Positions 18,146-26,190 of a DNA stretch of 32,911 nucleotides are shown in pieces. Location: assembly GCA_012960415.1 (NCBI GenBank), contig DUBH01000007.1, forward strand, positions 1 to 32,911, in the 5' to 3' direction. Under the pieces are notes generated by a model that saw only the letters and a list, made by a program, of their open reading frames with translations, ran no database searches and had not been told where the DNA came from. The position numbers were made by a program, and so were the translations under genes. Source of the DNA: Henriciella sp. (GTDB lineage Bacteria; Pseudomonadota; Alphaproteobacteria; Caulobacterales; Hyphomonadaceae). Within the stretch, counting starts at the first letter, position 1. Each line of letters opens with the position of its first letter.

Positions 18146-18931
18146 TCAGGCAAATACCGCAATCGTCTGGCGGCCGATCATCAGAGGCTCGCCATCGGCG
18201 TTCCACAGACGCATCGCCTGACTGGAATAGCCGTCGCGCGTCGCCTGCGCCTCGTGATGAACGAGGAACCAGCCCTCGGTCGTCGTGATTTCATCGGTCA
18301 GGAATTCAGCCATCCACGTCATGGAGCTGATGGGGCCGGGCTCCACCATCATCGACATGGCCGCTGGCGGCGGCGCATCGGCGAGCGAAAGCAGCGTCGT
18401 CGCATTGTACAGCGCGCCTTCGTCCCTGTGCCTCAGCCATAGGGTTATGTCGCCCTTCTCGGCGCCGCTGACAGGCGGCTGGCCCTTTGCGAGCCGGACA
18501 TTGAAATTGTGTGCGAAATTGGGGCGCCGACCGGACCCGAAAAAGGACGGGTAGGCCTCGGGTCCATCGATCTCTGGCGGCGTAATCGACGACTTGTTGA
18601 TCTGCGACGGACGCCTGGCGCCGAAAGTGAAGATACAGCGCGCCATGACGCCCTCTTCACTCACCAGATCGACATTGACAAAGGCAGAGGATTTGCCCCG
18701 CCGCAGGATGGCGGGCGAGATGACCACCTTGCCGCCAACCGGGCCGACAAAGGCAACCTGTGCGGCCCGCACCGGCATGTCGGGCACAAGCTCCAGCGCC
18801 GCCTCCAGGCAGAGCGCAGCCGTCAGGCCGCCATAGGTCGTGCGGCCCTGCATCCAGTCGTCTGGAATTGACGCTTCAATACGCCCGGCCTGGCCGCGTT
18901 GCAGCCCGGCAATCAGCTCACTGTACTGCAC
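18146..18931 (-). CDS. Thioesterase family protein (TesB-like double hotdog)
   Basis: A 261-residue protein with the acyl-CoA thioesterase II-like layout of two hotdog domains. The N-terminal domain holds WMQGRTTYGGLTAALCLEAA, with AAQVAFVGPVGGKVVISPAILRRGKSSAF. The C-terminal domain holds MTWMAEFLTD, GWFLVHHEAQATRDGYSSQAMRLW (split here by position 20) and DGEPLMIGRQTIAVF at the end. Members hydrolyse acyl-CoA esters. It follows the ferredoxin gene by 9 bp in the P450 operon, so it may release a hydroxylated or oxidised acyl product; that link is inference from gene order. No export signal is present. Confidence 0.82.
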   Translation of the reverse strand: MQYSELIAGLQRGQAGRIEASIPDDWMQGRTTYGGLTAALCLEAALELVPDMPVRAAQVAFVGPVGGKVVISPAILRRGKSSAFVNVDLVSEEGVMARCIFTFGARRPSQINKSSITPPEIDGPEAYPSFFGSGRRPNFAHNFNVRLAKGQPPVSGAEKGDITLWLRHRDEGALYNATTLLSLADAPPPAAMSMMVEPGPISSMTWMAEFLTDEITTTEGWFLVHHEAQATRDGYSSQAMRLWNADGEPLMIGRQTIAVFA

Positions 18932-18940
18932 AGTGACAGC

Positions 18941-19261
18941 CTAGTGCTGGCTTTCCGGCGTCGTGACGCGCAGCCCGTCCAGATCATCGGAAATCTGGAT
19001 CTGGCAGGAAAGGCGCGAATTGGCCTGCACATTCTCTGCGAAGTCGAGCATGGACTGTTCCATGTCTTCCGGCTGGCCGACCTTGTCCATGAAGGCTTCG
19101 TCGACATAGACGTGGCAGGTCGCGCAGGCGCAGGCGCCGCCGCAATCGGCATCGATGCCGGGCACGGAGTTCTTGATCGCCGTCTCCATGACGGTTTCGC
19201 CATTCTTGGCTTCGATCGGGCGTTCGGTTCCGTCGTGGTCGATATAGGTGATAGTCGGCAT
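18941..19261 (-). CDS. [2Fe-2S] ferredoxin, adrenodoxin/putidaredoxin type
   Basis: A 106-residue ferredoxin with the four cluster ligands in the adrenodoxin pattern: [18 protein letters not shown] (C-x5-C-x2-C) and the distant Cys in RLSCQIQIS. The acidic helix [17 protein letters not shown] is the usual docking surface for P450 and reductase. It transfers electrons from the flavoprotein reductase to the P450. It lies between the reductase gene (17 bp upstream) and the thioesterase gene (9 bp downstream) on the same strand, completing a class I P450 electron-transfer chain. Confidence 0.95.
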   Translation of the reverse strand: MPTITYIDHDGTERPIEAKNGETVMETAIKNSVPGIDADCGGACACATCHVYVDEAFMDKVGQPEDMEQSMLDFAENVQANSRLSCQIQISDDLDGLRVTTPESQH

Positions 19262-19278
19262 GTGTATTCCCTGTCTCC

Positions 19279-20520
19279 TCAGGCGGCCGCGGCCGCAATT
19301 TCCTTCATGCTGATGGACGTATCCTTTAGCGTCTCGGACGCAACGGATGCACCAGACATGATCAGTCGTTTCGATGCAATGAATTCCGGCGGGCTGTTTA
19401 TGGCATCCACCGCGATAAGCCGCCCATTCTTCTTGTAAAAGGCGGCAAACTTTTTCGCCTCGATGTCGCCGCGCACGACGACTTCGTCATGGCCCTGTGA
19501 CAGGCCAGCGATCTGGAGCTTGATATCGTACTGGTCGGACCAGAACCACGGGCAGTCGAGCGCCGGGCGCGGCTTGCCCATGATGGCGGCCGCAGCGAGC
19601 TTTCCCTGCTCGATCGCATTATGAACGCTCTCGAGCCGCCCGGTGCGGGCATAGTGGGCAAGCGGGCGGACCGTGCAGTCACCCGCCGCAAAGATACGCG
19701 GGTCGCTGGTGCGAGCATCTTCATCAACGATAATGCCATTCTTGCACGGCAGACCGGCCGCCTGAGCAAGCTCGACATTGGGGATGATGCCGATCCCGGC
19801 CAGCACCATGTCCGCTTCGATTTCCTCACCCGACGCCAGCACCGCATGGGTCAGCTTGCCGTCCTTGCCCTTGAGGCTCCCGAGACGCGCGCCACAGCGC
19901 ACATCGACGCCATGCTCCATATGGAGCGCTTCATAGAACGAACTGATGACCGGGCTCGTCACGCGGGCGAGCGCGCGCTGCTCCATTTCCAGAACGGTCA
20001 CTTCGAGACCCAGCTGGCGCGCCACGGCGGCCGCCTCGAGACCGATATAGCCTGCACCCACGATCACGAGCCTATGGCCGGGGATCATCTTCGGCTGGAT
20101 ATGCTCAACGTCAGAGAGGCCGCGCAGCTCGAATACATTCTCAAGGTCTGCGCCTTCAATCGGCAGCGGCCGCGGGCGCGACCCCGTTGCGATGATCACG
20201 GCATCATAATCGAGATGCCCGCCATGCTGCAGGAGGACCTTGCGATTGGCGCGGTCGATCTTTTCGACGCGCTGGGAAAGAAGCGTCTCGACCTTGTTGT
20301 CTTCATACCAGGCGGCTGGCTTGAAATAGAGCCGGTCCTCGGCAAGCTCGCCCTTCATATAGGCTTTGGAGAGAGGTGGACGCTGATAGGGCAGGGCCGC
20401 TTCGTCGCCGACAAGCGTGATCTCGCCCTCATAGCCAAACTGGCGTAGCGACTGAACCGCCTGCGCGCCTGCCTGGCCGCCGCCAATGACCACGATCTTC
20501 TTTGCTGCCGACAGGTCCAA
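19279..20520 (-). CDS. NAD(P)H-dependent ferredoxin reductase (putidaredoxin reductase type)
   Basis: A 413-residue flavoprotein with two dinucleotide-binding motifs, [17 protein letters not shown] for FAD and [20 protein letters not shown] for NAD(P)H. It also has [25 protein letters not shown] and the FAD-binding [11 protein letters not shown]. The C-terminal domain has [19 protein letters not shown], typical of reductases serving P450s and dioxygenases. It reduces the ferredoxin encoded next in the operon. It starts 14 bp after the TetR gene. The E residue ending the second strand of the NAD(P)H fold (TVLEMEQR) suggests NADH preference (inference). Confidence 0.95.
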   Translation of the reverse strand: MDLSAAKKIVVIGGGQAGAQAVQSLRQFGYEGEITLVGDEAALPYQRPPLSKAYMKGELAEDRLYFKPAAWYEDNKVETLLSQRVEKIDRANRKVLLQHGGHLDYDAVIIATGSRPRPLPIEGADLENVFELRGLSDVEHIQPKMIPGHRLVIVGAGYIGLEAAAVARQLGLEVTVLEMEQRALARVTSPVISSFYEALHMEHGVDVRCGARLGSLKGKDGKLTHAVLASGEEIEADMVLAGIGIIPNVELAQAAGLPCKNGIIVDEDARTSDPRIFAAGDCTVRPLAHYARTGRLESVHNAIEQGKLAAAAIMGKPRPALDCPWFWSDQYDIKLQIAGLSQGHDEVVVRGDIEAKKFAAFYKKNGRLIAVDAINSPPEFIASKRLIMSGASVASETLKDTSISMKEIAAAAA

Positions 20521-20534
20521 ACCTGTTCTCCTCC

Positions 20535-21212
20535 CTATTTGCGCGCATTGATGACGCAGGCGTCACGATTTTTCAAGCCATCGCGCGCAAGTGCGCCAAT
20601 TCGCGCTTCCAGCTCTGCTTTAGCGGCGCTGGTAAGGCGATGGGAGAACAAGGTCAAATGCTGTCGGATACCGCCCATGACCGCGCCAGAGCCTTCGGTC
20701 TCTGCCTTCCCGGACTCGCGCAGATATTCGAGTGTGTAGCGCAGGACGAGAACCACATTCACGGAAAGATCTGGGATCTCCTCATCTTCGATATCGAGGA
20801 GGCCCGCATCCTTCATCGCCCGGAAATAGGCACTGAAACTCTCCAGCGATATTTCATGGATGTAAGGGAGCTTTGCCTGAAGGGCGTCCGAATGCGCGCC
20901 GTAATCGGCCTGGTCACGGTAGAGAAAGCGATAGGTCCGCAGCTCCCCCGCCAGCACGCCAAGATAGTCGACATAGGAGCCGAGCACATCGCCCGGGTCC
21001 GGGCGGTAGGTCATCCGTTCGGCATTGAAGGCGAGAAAATCCTCGGTAATCGCTTCCAGGAGGTCGCGCTTGGTCTTGAAGTGATACCAGAGATTGCCTT
21101 CGGAAATCCCGGCGGCCTCCGCCAGCATCGCCGTCGTGACATTGCCATAGTGCAGCCGGTTGAACAGCTGGCGGGCCGCCTCGATGATTTTCTCGCGTGT
21201 ACCGGCCGCCAT
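20535..21212 (-). CDS. TetR/AcrR family transcriptional regulator
   Basis: A 225-residue regulator. Residues about 5-52 form the TetR DNA-binding domain: REKIIEAARQLFNRLHYGNV, TTAMLAEAAGISEGNLWYHF and KTKRDLLEAI. The C-terminal ligand-binding region is helical and not diagnostic. Its ATG shares one base with the P450 stop codon (TGATG), so translation is coupled. It lies between the P450 and its reductase and is the obvious candidate to bind the palindrome at 22496-22511 at the operon promoter, giving self-regulation. The inducer is unknown; a hydrocarbon or fatty-acid-like ligand is plausible from the context. Confidence 0.93.
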   Translation of the reverse strand: MAAGTREKIIEAARQLFNRLHYGNVTTAMLAEAAGISEGNLWYHFKTKRDLLEAITEDFLAFNAERMTYRPDPGDVLGSYVDYLGVLAGELRTYRFLYRDQADYGAHSDALQAKLPYIHEISLESFSAYFRAMKDAGLLDIEDEEIPDLSVNVVLVLRYTLEYLRESGKAETEGSGAVMGGIRQHLTLFSHRLTSAAKAELEARIGALARDGLKNRDACVINARK

Positions 21213-22474
21213 CAGGCTTTCGCGTGCAACACGACTGGCAGGTTCACATAGCCCGTCACGAAGTTCGACTGGACCCGCTCCGGCTCACTGACGACTTCCA
21301 AATGATCGAACCGTTTCAGGATCTCCTCCCACAGGATGCGCAGCTGCATCTCGGCGACGCGGTTGCCCATGCAGCGGTGAATGCCAAAGCCGAAGGAGAC
21401 ATGATGGCGCGCCCTCTCCCGGTCGATCCTGAACTCGTCTGCGTTCTCGATGACCTCTTCATCACGGTTGCCGGACGCATACCACATGACGACCTTGTCG
21501 CCCTTCTTGATCGTCTTGCCGCCAAGCTCGAAGTCCTCCAGCGCGATGCGGCGCATATGTGCGAGCGGGGTCTGATAGCGAATGATCTCTGACACCATGT
21601 TCGGGATGAGCTCCGGATTGGCTTTCAGCTTTTCATACTCGCCCGGAAACTTGTTCAGAAAATACACCCCGCCAGAGATCGAATTCCGCGTCGTGTCATT
21701 CCCGCCGACGATCAGCAGCATGAGATTGCCGAGCAGCTCCATCGGCTCATCAATCATGTGCTTGGTGTCCTCGCTATGGGCGAGCAGCGATATGAAATCG
21801 AATTTCTGCGGCTGGTTCGCACGCTCCACCCAGAGGCGGGAGAAATATTCAAGGCACTCGGTCAGATGCTTCATGCGCCATTCCATGTCCGCGCCGACAA
21901 CGCCGACCGCATCCGACGTCGTCGCGACATCCGACCAGAAAGGCAGCTTGTGCCGGTCCTCGAACGGAAAATCGAACAGCGTGGCCAGCATCTGCGTGGT
22001 CAGTTCGACAGAAACCTTCTCCACCCAGTTGAACTCCTCGCCAACCGGCAGGCTGTCGAGAATGGTGCAGACCCGCTCGCGGATCAGCGCCTCGAGCTCT
22101 GAGAGCTGCGTCGGCGCGACGGCTGGCTGGGCCGCCCGGCGCTGCACGTCATGCTTGGGCTGGTCCATGGCGATGAACATGGGCGGCTGGAAATTATCGG
22201 TGGGGTCACCAATCACGATGCTCGGCTGGGACGAGAAAACCTTATGGTTGGAATCGACCGTGACGATGTCCTGGAATTTCGTGATCGACCAGTATGGCCC
22301 GAAAGCGCTGTCCGGCAGGAAGTGGACCGGGTCCTCACGGCGCAGCCTGCGGAACACTTCATGATGCACATTATGTTCGAACAGCGCCGCCTCGCTCGGG
22401 TCGACCTTGTCGATCGGGCCCTCAAGGTTTCTGGCAAGCACGTCGTTTTCAATAAGCTGGGCCGTATCCGGCAT
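21212..22474 (-). CDS. Cytochrome P450, CYP153-like (putative alkane/fatty-acid terminal hydroxylase)
   Basis: A 420-residue soluble P450. The I-helix oxygen-activation motif is GGNDTTRN with D260-T261-T262; the K-helix has EIIRYQTP with HMRRIA. The heme loop is FGFGIHRCMGNR with axial Cys368. The stretches DKVVMWYASGNRDEEVI, HRCMGNRVAEMQLRILWEEI and ERVQSNFVTGYVNLPV match what I know of the CYP153 family, which hydroxylates medium-chain alkanes and fatty acids at the terminal carbon. It is the first gene of an operon that also encodes TetR, ferredoxin reductase, ferredoxin and thioesterase. GGGAGGA lies eight bases before the ATG. The subfamily and substrate need confirmation. Confidence 0.92.
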   Translation of the reverse strand: MPDTAQLIENDVLARNLEGPIDKVDPSEAALFEHNVHHEVFRRLRREDPVHFLPDSAFGPYWSITKFQDIVTVDSNHKVFSSQPSIVIGDPTDNFQPPMFIAMDQPKHDVQRRAAQPAVAPTQLSELEALIRERVCTILDSLPVGEEFNWVEKVSVELTTQMLATLFDFPFEDRHKLPFWSDVATTSDAVGVVGADMEWRMKHLTECLEYFSRLWVERANQPQKFDFISLLAHSEDTKHMIDEPMELLGNLMLLIVGGNDTTRNSISGGVYFLNKFPGEYEKLKANPELIPNMVSEIIRYQTPLAHMRRIALEDFELGGKTIKKGDKVVMWYASGNRDEEVIENADEFRIDRERARHHVSFGFGIHRCMGNRVAEMQLRILWEEILKRFDHLEVVSEPERVQSNFVTGYVNLPVVLHAKA

Positions 22475-22495
22475 GATTTATCCTCCCACATTTTT

Positions 22496-22529
22496 TAGGG
22501 TATATACCCTAGAACTGCGAAAGCTGCAA
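22496..22529 (-). promoter_or_regulatory. P450 operon promoter with a palindromic operator over the -10
   Basis: Read on the minus strand, TTGCAG (22524-22529) is followed after exactly 17 bp by TATATA (22501-22506). TAGGGTATATACCCTA (22496-22511) is a perfect 16-bp palindrome that includes the -10. A repressor dimer bound there would block RNA polymerase. The TetR protein encoded in the operon is the likely binder. The leader would be only about 20 nt, with a strong ribosome binding site. Confidence 0.7.
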
Positions 22530-22547
22530 TCAGCCGCGCTAATTCCT

Positions 22548-22576
22548 TTGAGATGAGGGGCTGGCCGCGATATCCC
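22548..22576 (+). promoter_or_regulatory. Possible promoter for the PLP enzyme gene
   Basis: TTGAGA (22548-22553) is followed after 17 bp by TATCCC (22571-22576). The -10 is a weak match. The position, about 40 bp before the chosen start of the divergent PLP-enzyme gene, is reasonable. Confidence 0.25.
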
Positions 22577-22613
22577 GATCAGGCACGATAGGGCGATGAG
22601 AGGGCTTCAGCCG

Positions 22614-23732
22614 ATGACAGACCAGGACAGCAATCCGCAGCGCCGCGTCCTCGACATGCTGCATGGCCGCGCCCGCAAGGTTGCCAAGGGTGAGCCCCTC
22701 GCCCCGCCCATCATCAATGCCGCGAAATACGCCCTGCCCGGTGCGCCAGACCACCCCTTCCCCTATGGTCGGTTCGACAATCCGGGCTGGCAGGCCATTG
22801 AGGACGCCATCGGTGCGCTCGAAGATGCGCCCACTATCTGCTTTCCAAGTGGCATGGCGGCCGTCACCGCCGCCCTGATGGCGCTCGTTGGCCCCGGCGC
22901 GCGCGTTCTTCTGCCGTCTGACGGCTATTACACTGTCCGCGTCCTGATCGACGATTTCCTGCGCCAGCACGGCATTGAGCCGGTCCTCGTGCCGACGCGG
23001 CAGATGGACAGCTATGACCTTTCAGGCTTTGATCTCGTCTGGCTGGAAACGCCCTCCAACCCGGGCCTCGACGTCTGCGACATAAAGGCGATCTGTGAGC
23101 GCGCGCATGCTGCTGGCGCCAAAGTGTGCGTCGACAACACCACGGCCACCCCGCTCCTGCAGGATCCGCTCGCCCTCGGCGCGGACATGGTCGTCGCCTC
23201 GGACACCAAGGCGCTGGCCGGCCATTCCGATGTCCTCTTCGGCCACGTCGCCTCAAAAGATGACACGCTGATCGCGCGCGTGCGCCAGTGGCGCAAGCTC
23301 TCCGGCGCAACCCCCGGCCCTGCTGAAGCCTTTCTCGCCTATCGCGGCCTCATGACGCTGGAGCTTCGGCTGGAGCGCATGTGCGCCAATGCGGACGCGC
23401 TCGCCCGCCTCCTGCAAGGCCACGCATCCGTGTCAGCAGTCCGCTTTCCCGGTCTGGAAACCGACCCATCATATGCGATCGCCGCCAAACAGATGGTCCG
23501 CCCGGGCTTCGTCCTCGGCGCGACCTTCAAGACCGAAGAGACCGCAGAACGATTCATCGACGACTGCCCAGCCATATTCCACGCCACCAGTTTTGGCGGC
23601 ATCCAGACCAGCGGAGAGCGCCGCGCCCGCTGGGGCGATGATGTCGCTCCCGCCTATGTCCGCCTCTCTGCAGGCTGTGAGCCGACAGATGCCCTGCTGG
23701 CCGCCGTCAGCCAGACGCTGGACACCCTCTGA
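22614..23732 (+). CDS. Trans-sulfuration family PLP-dependent enzyme (Cys/Met metabolism)
   Basis: A 372-residue fold type I PLP enzyme of the Cys/Met metabolism family. It has PFPYGRFDNPGWQAIEDAIG, the segment FPSGMAAVTAALMAL, VWLETPSNPGLDVCDI, VCVDNTTATPLLQDPL and the PLP-lysine region ASDTKALAGHSDVLFGHV. The C-terminal part has HATSFGGIQTSGERR and YVRLSAGCEP. Cystathionine γ-synthase, γ-lyase, β-lyase and related activities share these motifs, so the reaction is not assigned. The ATG at 22614 has GAGAGGG nine bases upstream; an ATG at 22596 is also possible. The stop overlaps the tsaE start by one base (TGATG), so the genes are cotranscribed. Divergent from the P450 operon. Confidence 0.85.
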   Translation: MTDQDSNPQRRVLDMLHGRARKVAKGEPLAPPIINAAKYALPGAPDHPFPYGRFDNPGWQAIEDAIGALEDAPTICFPSGMAAVTAALMALVGPGARVLLPSDGYYTVRVLIDDFLRQHGIEPVLVPTRQMDSYDLSGFDLVWLETPSNPGLDVCDIKAICERAHAAGAKVCVDNTTATPLLQDPLALGADMVVASDTKALAGHSDVLFGHVASKDDTLIARVRQWRKLSGATPGPAEAFLAYRGLMTLELRLERMCANADALARLLQGHASVSAVRFPGLETDPSYAIAAKQMVRPGFVLGATFKTEETAERFIDDCPAIFHATSFGGIQTSGERRARWGDDVAPAYVRLSAGCEPTDALLAAVSQTLDTL

Positions 23733-24187
23733 TGGCCGACAGTCTCGAGCTTCACCTCGCCGATGAGGCCGCAACCGCGCGCCTTGCCGCCCGCCTCGCC
23801 CCGCACCTCAAGGCCGGCGATGTCATCGCTCTTCATGGCGGGCTCGGCGCCGGCAAGACCACCTTCTCCCGCGCGCTCATCTCGGCCTTGCGCGGCAGCC
23901 CGACAGAAGTACCCAGCCCGACCTATACGCTGGTCCAGACCTATGACGCGCACGGCCTCACCATCTACCATTTTGATCTCTACCGGATCGAAGACCCTGA
24001 TGAGGTGACAGAGCTTGGCTGGGACGAAACCGCAGGCGGCCTGGCCCTCATCGAATGGCCGCTCAAGGCAGGCGAGCACCTGCCCGCCTGGCGGCTCGAC
24101 CTCACCCTCGAACAAACCGCCGAAGGTCGCACAGCAAGGCTGGAACCGCATGGCGAAGACTGGCAGTCTCGGCTCCATGGGATTTGA
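23732..24187 (+). CDS. tsaE: tRNA t6A biosynthesis ATPase TsaE
   Basis: A 151-residue TsaE (formerly YjeE) with Walker A GGLGAGKTT (36-44), VPSPTYTLVQTY, YHFDLYRIEDPDEVTELGWDE and ALIEWPLKAGEHLP. It is the ATPase that resets the TsaB-TsaD complex making N6-threonylcarbamoyladenosine at position 37 of ANN-decoding tRNAs. Length is typical. Start and stop couplings are tight: one-base overlap with the preceding PLP enzyme and an 11-nt overlap with the amgK-like gene. Confidence 0.95.
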   Translation: MADSLELHLADEAATARLAARLAPHLKAGDVIALHGGLGAGKTTFSRALISALRGSPTEVPSPTYTLVQTYDAHGLTIYHFDLYRIEDPDEVTELGWDETAGGLALIEWPLKAGEHLPAWRLDLTLEQTAEGRTARLEPHGEDWQSRLHGI

Positions 24188-25274
24188 CGCAGACAGGCAG
24201 GCCGAGATCGAGGCCTTTCTCACCCGCGCCGGCTGGGCCGATGCGCGTCTCGACTGGCTGAATGCCGACGCCTCGACGCGCCGCTATGGCCGCCTGTCGC
24301 GGGCGGATGGAGAGGCCGCCCTCCTCATGGACGCCCCGCTTGTCGAGGATGATCCGTGTACGCCCGACATGGGCCACGAAGAACGTCTTGCTGGCGGCTG
24401 GAACAAGCAGTCCCGCCTTGCCGCCTCCCGCGTCGAAGCCTTCGCCGCCATTGGTGGCTGGCTGCGCACCAATGGCTTCAGCGCGCCGGAAGTCCTTGCA
24501 GGCGACGCCGCCCTCGGCCTAGCCGTCATTGAGGATTTCGGCAGCCAGAAAGAGTTTGCCCGCCTCATCGAGAAAGGCGCCGACGAGGTCGAGCTCTACA
24601 CCGCCGCAGCCGGCGCGCTTGCAGACCTACACGCCCTCGACATCCCGAAAGAGCTCACCGCGCTTGAGCGGACATGGCCGATCCTCGATTTCGACACGCT
24701 GGCCCTCAATGTGAATGCCAGTCTGTTTGCCAACTGGTACCCGAAATTCGACCCGCGCATGTCCCTGTCGGACGCCGATCATGCGCGCTGGGAAAGCGAA
24801 CTCGCCGCCCTGATCGAGCGCGCACAGGCATTCCCGCGAGAGCTCACCTTGCGCGACTATCACGCCGAAAACCTTATCTGGCTGCCCGAGCGGGGTGGCC
24901 GCGCCCGTGTCGGCCTCCTCGACTTTCAGGACGCCGTCGTCGGTTGGGACGCATGGGACATGGCCATGCTGGTTCAGGATGCCCGCCGCCCTGTCTCCCC
25001 GGCCGCACAATCAGCTGCGATCCGCACCTATCTCGACAGGACCGGCAAGGCAGAGGCCGATTTTCTCGAACGCCTCGCCATTATCGGGACGCTCAATGCC
25101 CTCCGCATCGTCGGCATCTTCGCCCGCCTGATCGAGCGCGACGGCAAGGCCCGCTACAAGCTCTTCCTGCCGCGCCAGAAACAGCTTCTGGCCCGCAACC
25201 TCGAACACCCCGCCGCCGCCGGCATGGCCGCCTTCGTGGCCGACACCGCCCCCTTCATCTTTGAGGAGGCCTGA
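24177..25274 (+). CDS. amgK: Sugar kinase of the aminoglycoside phosphotransferase fold, AmgK-like
   Basis: A 365-residue APH-fold kinase: RQAEIEAFLTRAGWADARL, LNADASTRRYGRL, VIEDFGSQ, the catalytic loop LRDYHAENLIWL and the metal-binding LLDFQDAVVGWDAWDMAML. AmgK phosphorylates the anomeric hydroxyl of MurNAc/GlcNAc during peptidoglycan recycling, as characterised in Pseudomonas and Caulobacter. The downstream murU-like gene supports this assignment over an antibiotic kinase. The ATG at 24177 matches the family N-terminus and overlaps tsaE by 11 nt. A start at 24150 with a better ribosome binding site is an alternative. The murU-like gene is separated by an inserted repeat. Confidence 0.85.
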   Translation: MGFDADRQAEIEAFLTRAGWADARLDWLNADASTRRYGRLSRADGEAALLMDAPLVEDDPCTPDMGHEERLAGGWNKQSRLAASRVEAFAAIGGWLRTNGFSAPEVLAGDAALGLAVIEDFGSQKEFARLIEKGADEVELYTAAAGALADLHALDIPKELTALERTWPILDFDTLALNVNASLFANWYPKFDPRMSLSDADHARWESELAALIERAQAFPRELTLRDYHAENLIWLPERGGRARVGLLDFQDAVVGWDAWDMAMLVQDARRPVSPAAQSAAIRTYLDRTGKAEADFLERLAIIGTLNALRIVGIFARLIERDGKARYKLFLPRQKQLLARNLEHPAAAGMAAFVADTAPFIFEEA

Positions 25275-25302
25275 GGATGGAAATCTATCGATCTGCGACC
25301 TT

Positions 25303-25434
25303 CCCCTCTCCCGATCGCGGGAGAGGGGCCAGGGGTGAGGGCGCCTTGGCTAGTGGCTCCGCAAACGGTTCGACAAACCTGAACTTAGCAGCCCTCATCC
25401 CCGACCCTTCTCCCGAAGCCGGGAGAAGGGGGCG
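25303..25434. repeat. REPIN-like paired inverted repeat between amgK and murU
   Basis: The left arm (25303-25345) is an internal hairpin, CCCCTCTCCCG with CGGGAGAGGGG, followed by GGGTGAGGG. The right arm (about 25388-25434) is CCCTCATCCC followed by a CTTCTCCCG / CGGGAGAAG hairpin. The two arms are imperfect reverse complements (roughly three quarters of positions by eye). This doublet structure is that of a REPIN-type mobile intergenic element. It occupies most of the 196-bp gap between two genes of one pathway and could alter murU expression. Confidence 0.75.
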
Positions 25435-25470
25435 AAACCCCGACACGCCGGAAATCGAAGGCGACCTTGT

Positions 25471-26190
25471 ATGACCATCCCCCACACCGCCATGATCCTC
25501 GCCGCAGGCCTTGGCACCCGCATGCGTCCGCTGACCGACACAACAGCCAAACCGCTGATCGAAGTCGCTGGCAAACGCCTCATGGACCGCCAGATCGAGC
25601 CATTGATCGAGGCAGGCGTGAAGCGCCTTGTCGTGAACACGCACTGGTGCGCCGATCAGGTGGAGGCTCATTCGCGCGGCATTGGCGGTGTCGAAGTGGT
25701 CTTCTCCGACGAGCGTGAGGAAGTGCTGGAAACCGGCGGCGCCATCTCGAAAGCCGCCAGCCTGCTCGGCGAAGACCCGATCTTCGTCGTCAACACGGAC
25801 GCGTTCTGGGCACCGGGCGACAGCGCGCCTCTAAAAGCGCTGGCTGATGCCTATGACCCGGCAAAAGCCGATGAAATCCTGCTGCTGGCTGACCGCGAGC
25901 GCTGTCTCGGCTTTTCGGGCAAGGGCGACTTTCATCTCTCTGATGACGGGCTGATCACTCATCGCGGTGACGACCCGTCAGCGGCCTGGGCGTATGCAGG
26001 CCTGCGCATCGCCAAACCCGCCCTCTATGCCGAATACCCGGCAGAGCCTTTCTCGGCTTTCCGCGTCTGGTCTGGCCTGCTTGAGAAAAAACGGATGCAG
26101 GGCCTGCCCCTCGACCGCTTCTGGCTGCATGTCGGTGATCCGAAATCCCTCAAGGATGCCGAAATGTGGCTGAGGTGCTTCGGCGCATGA
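25471..26190 (+). CDS. murU: Nucleotidyltransferase, MurNAc-1-phosphate uridylyltransferase (MurU)-like
   Basis: A 239-residue sugar-phosphate nucleotidyltransferase: LAAGLGTRMRPLTDTTAKPL at 10-29 (nucleotide binding), EVAGKRLMDRQIEPLIEAG, the loop LETGGAISKAA, metal-binding VVNTDAFW, AWAYAGLRI, and a C-terminal WLHVGDPKSLKDAE. MurU converts MurNAc-1-phosphate and UTP to UDP-MurNAc, bypassing de novo synthesis. The amgK-like kinase upstream supplies the substrate, so the pair forms a recycling module. AAGG lies ten bases before the ATG. The gene overlaps addB by four bases (ATGA). Confidence 0.88.
   Translation: MTIPHTAMILAAGLGTRMRPLTDTTAKPLIEVAGKRLMDRQIEPLIEAGVKRLVVNTHWCADQVEAHSRGIGGVEVVFSDEREEVLETGGAISKAASLLGEDPIFVVNTDAFWAPGDSAPLKALADAYDPAKADEILLLADRERCLGFSGKGDFHLSDDGLITHRGDDPSAAWAYAGLRIAKPALYAEYPAEPFSAFRVWSGLLEKKRMQGLPLDRFWLHVGDPKSLKDAEMWLRCFGA

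Noticed and set aside
25277-25474. A 65-residue plus-strand frame between amgK and murU
   Set aside because: Most of it translates the REPIN-like hairpins (Gly/Arg/Pro repeats). It is better explained as repeat DNA than as a gene.
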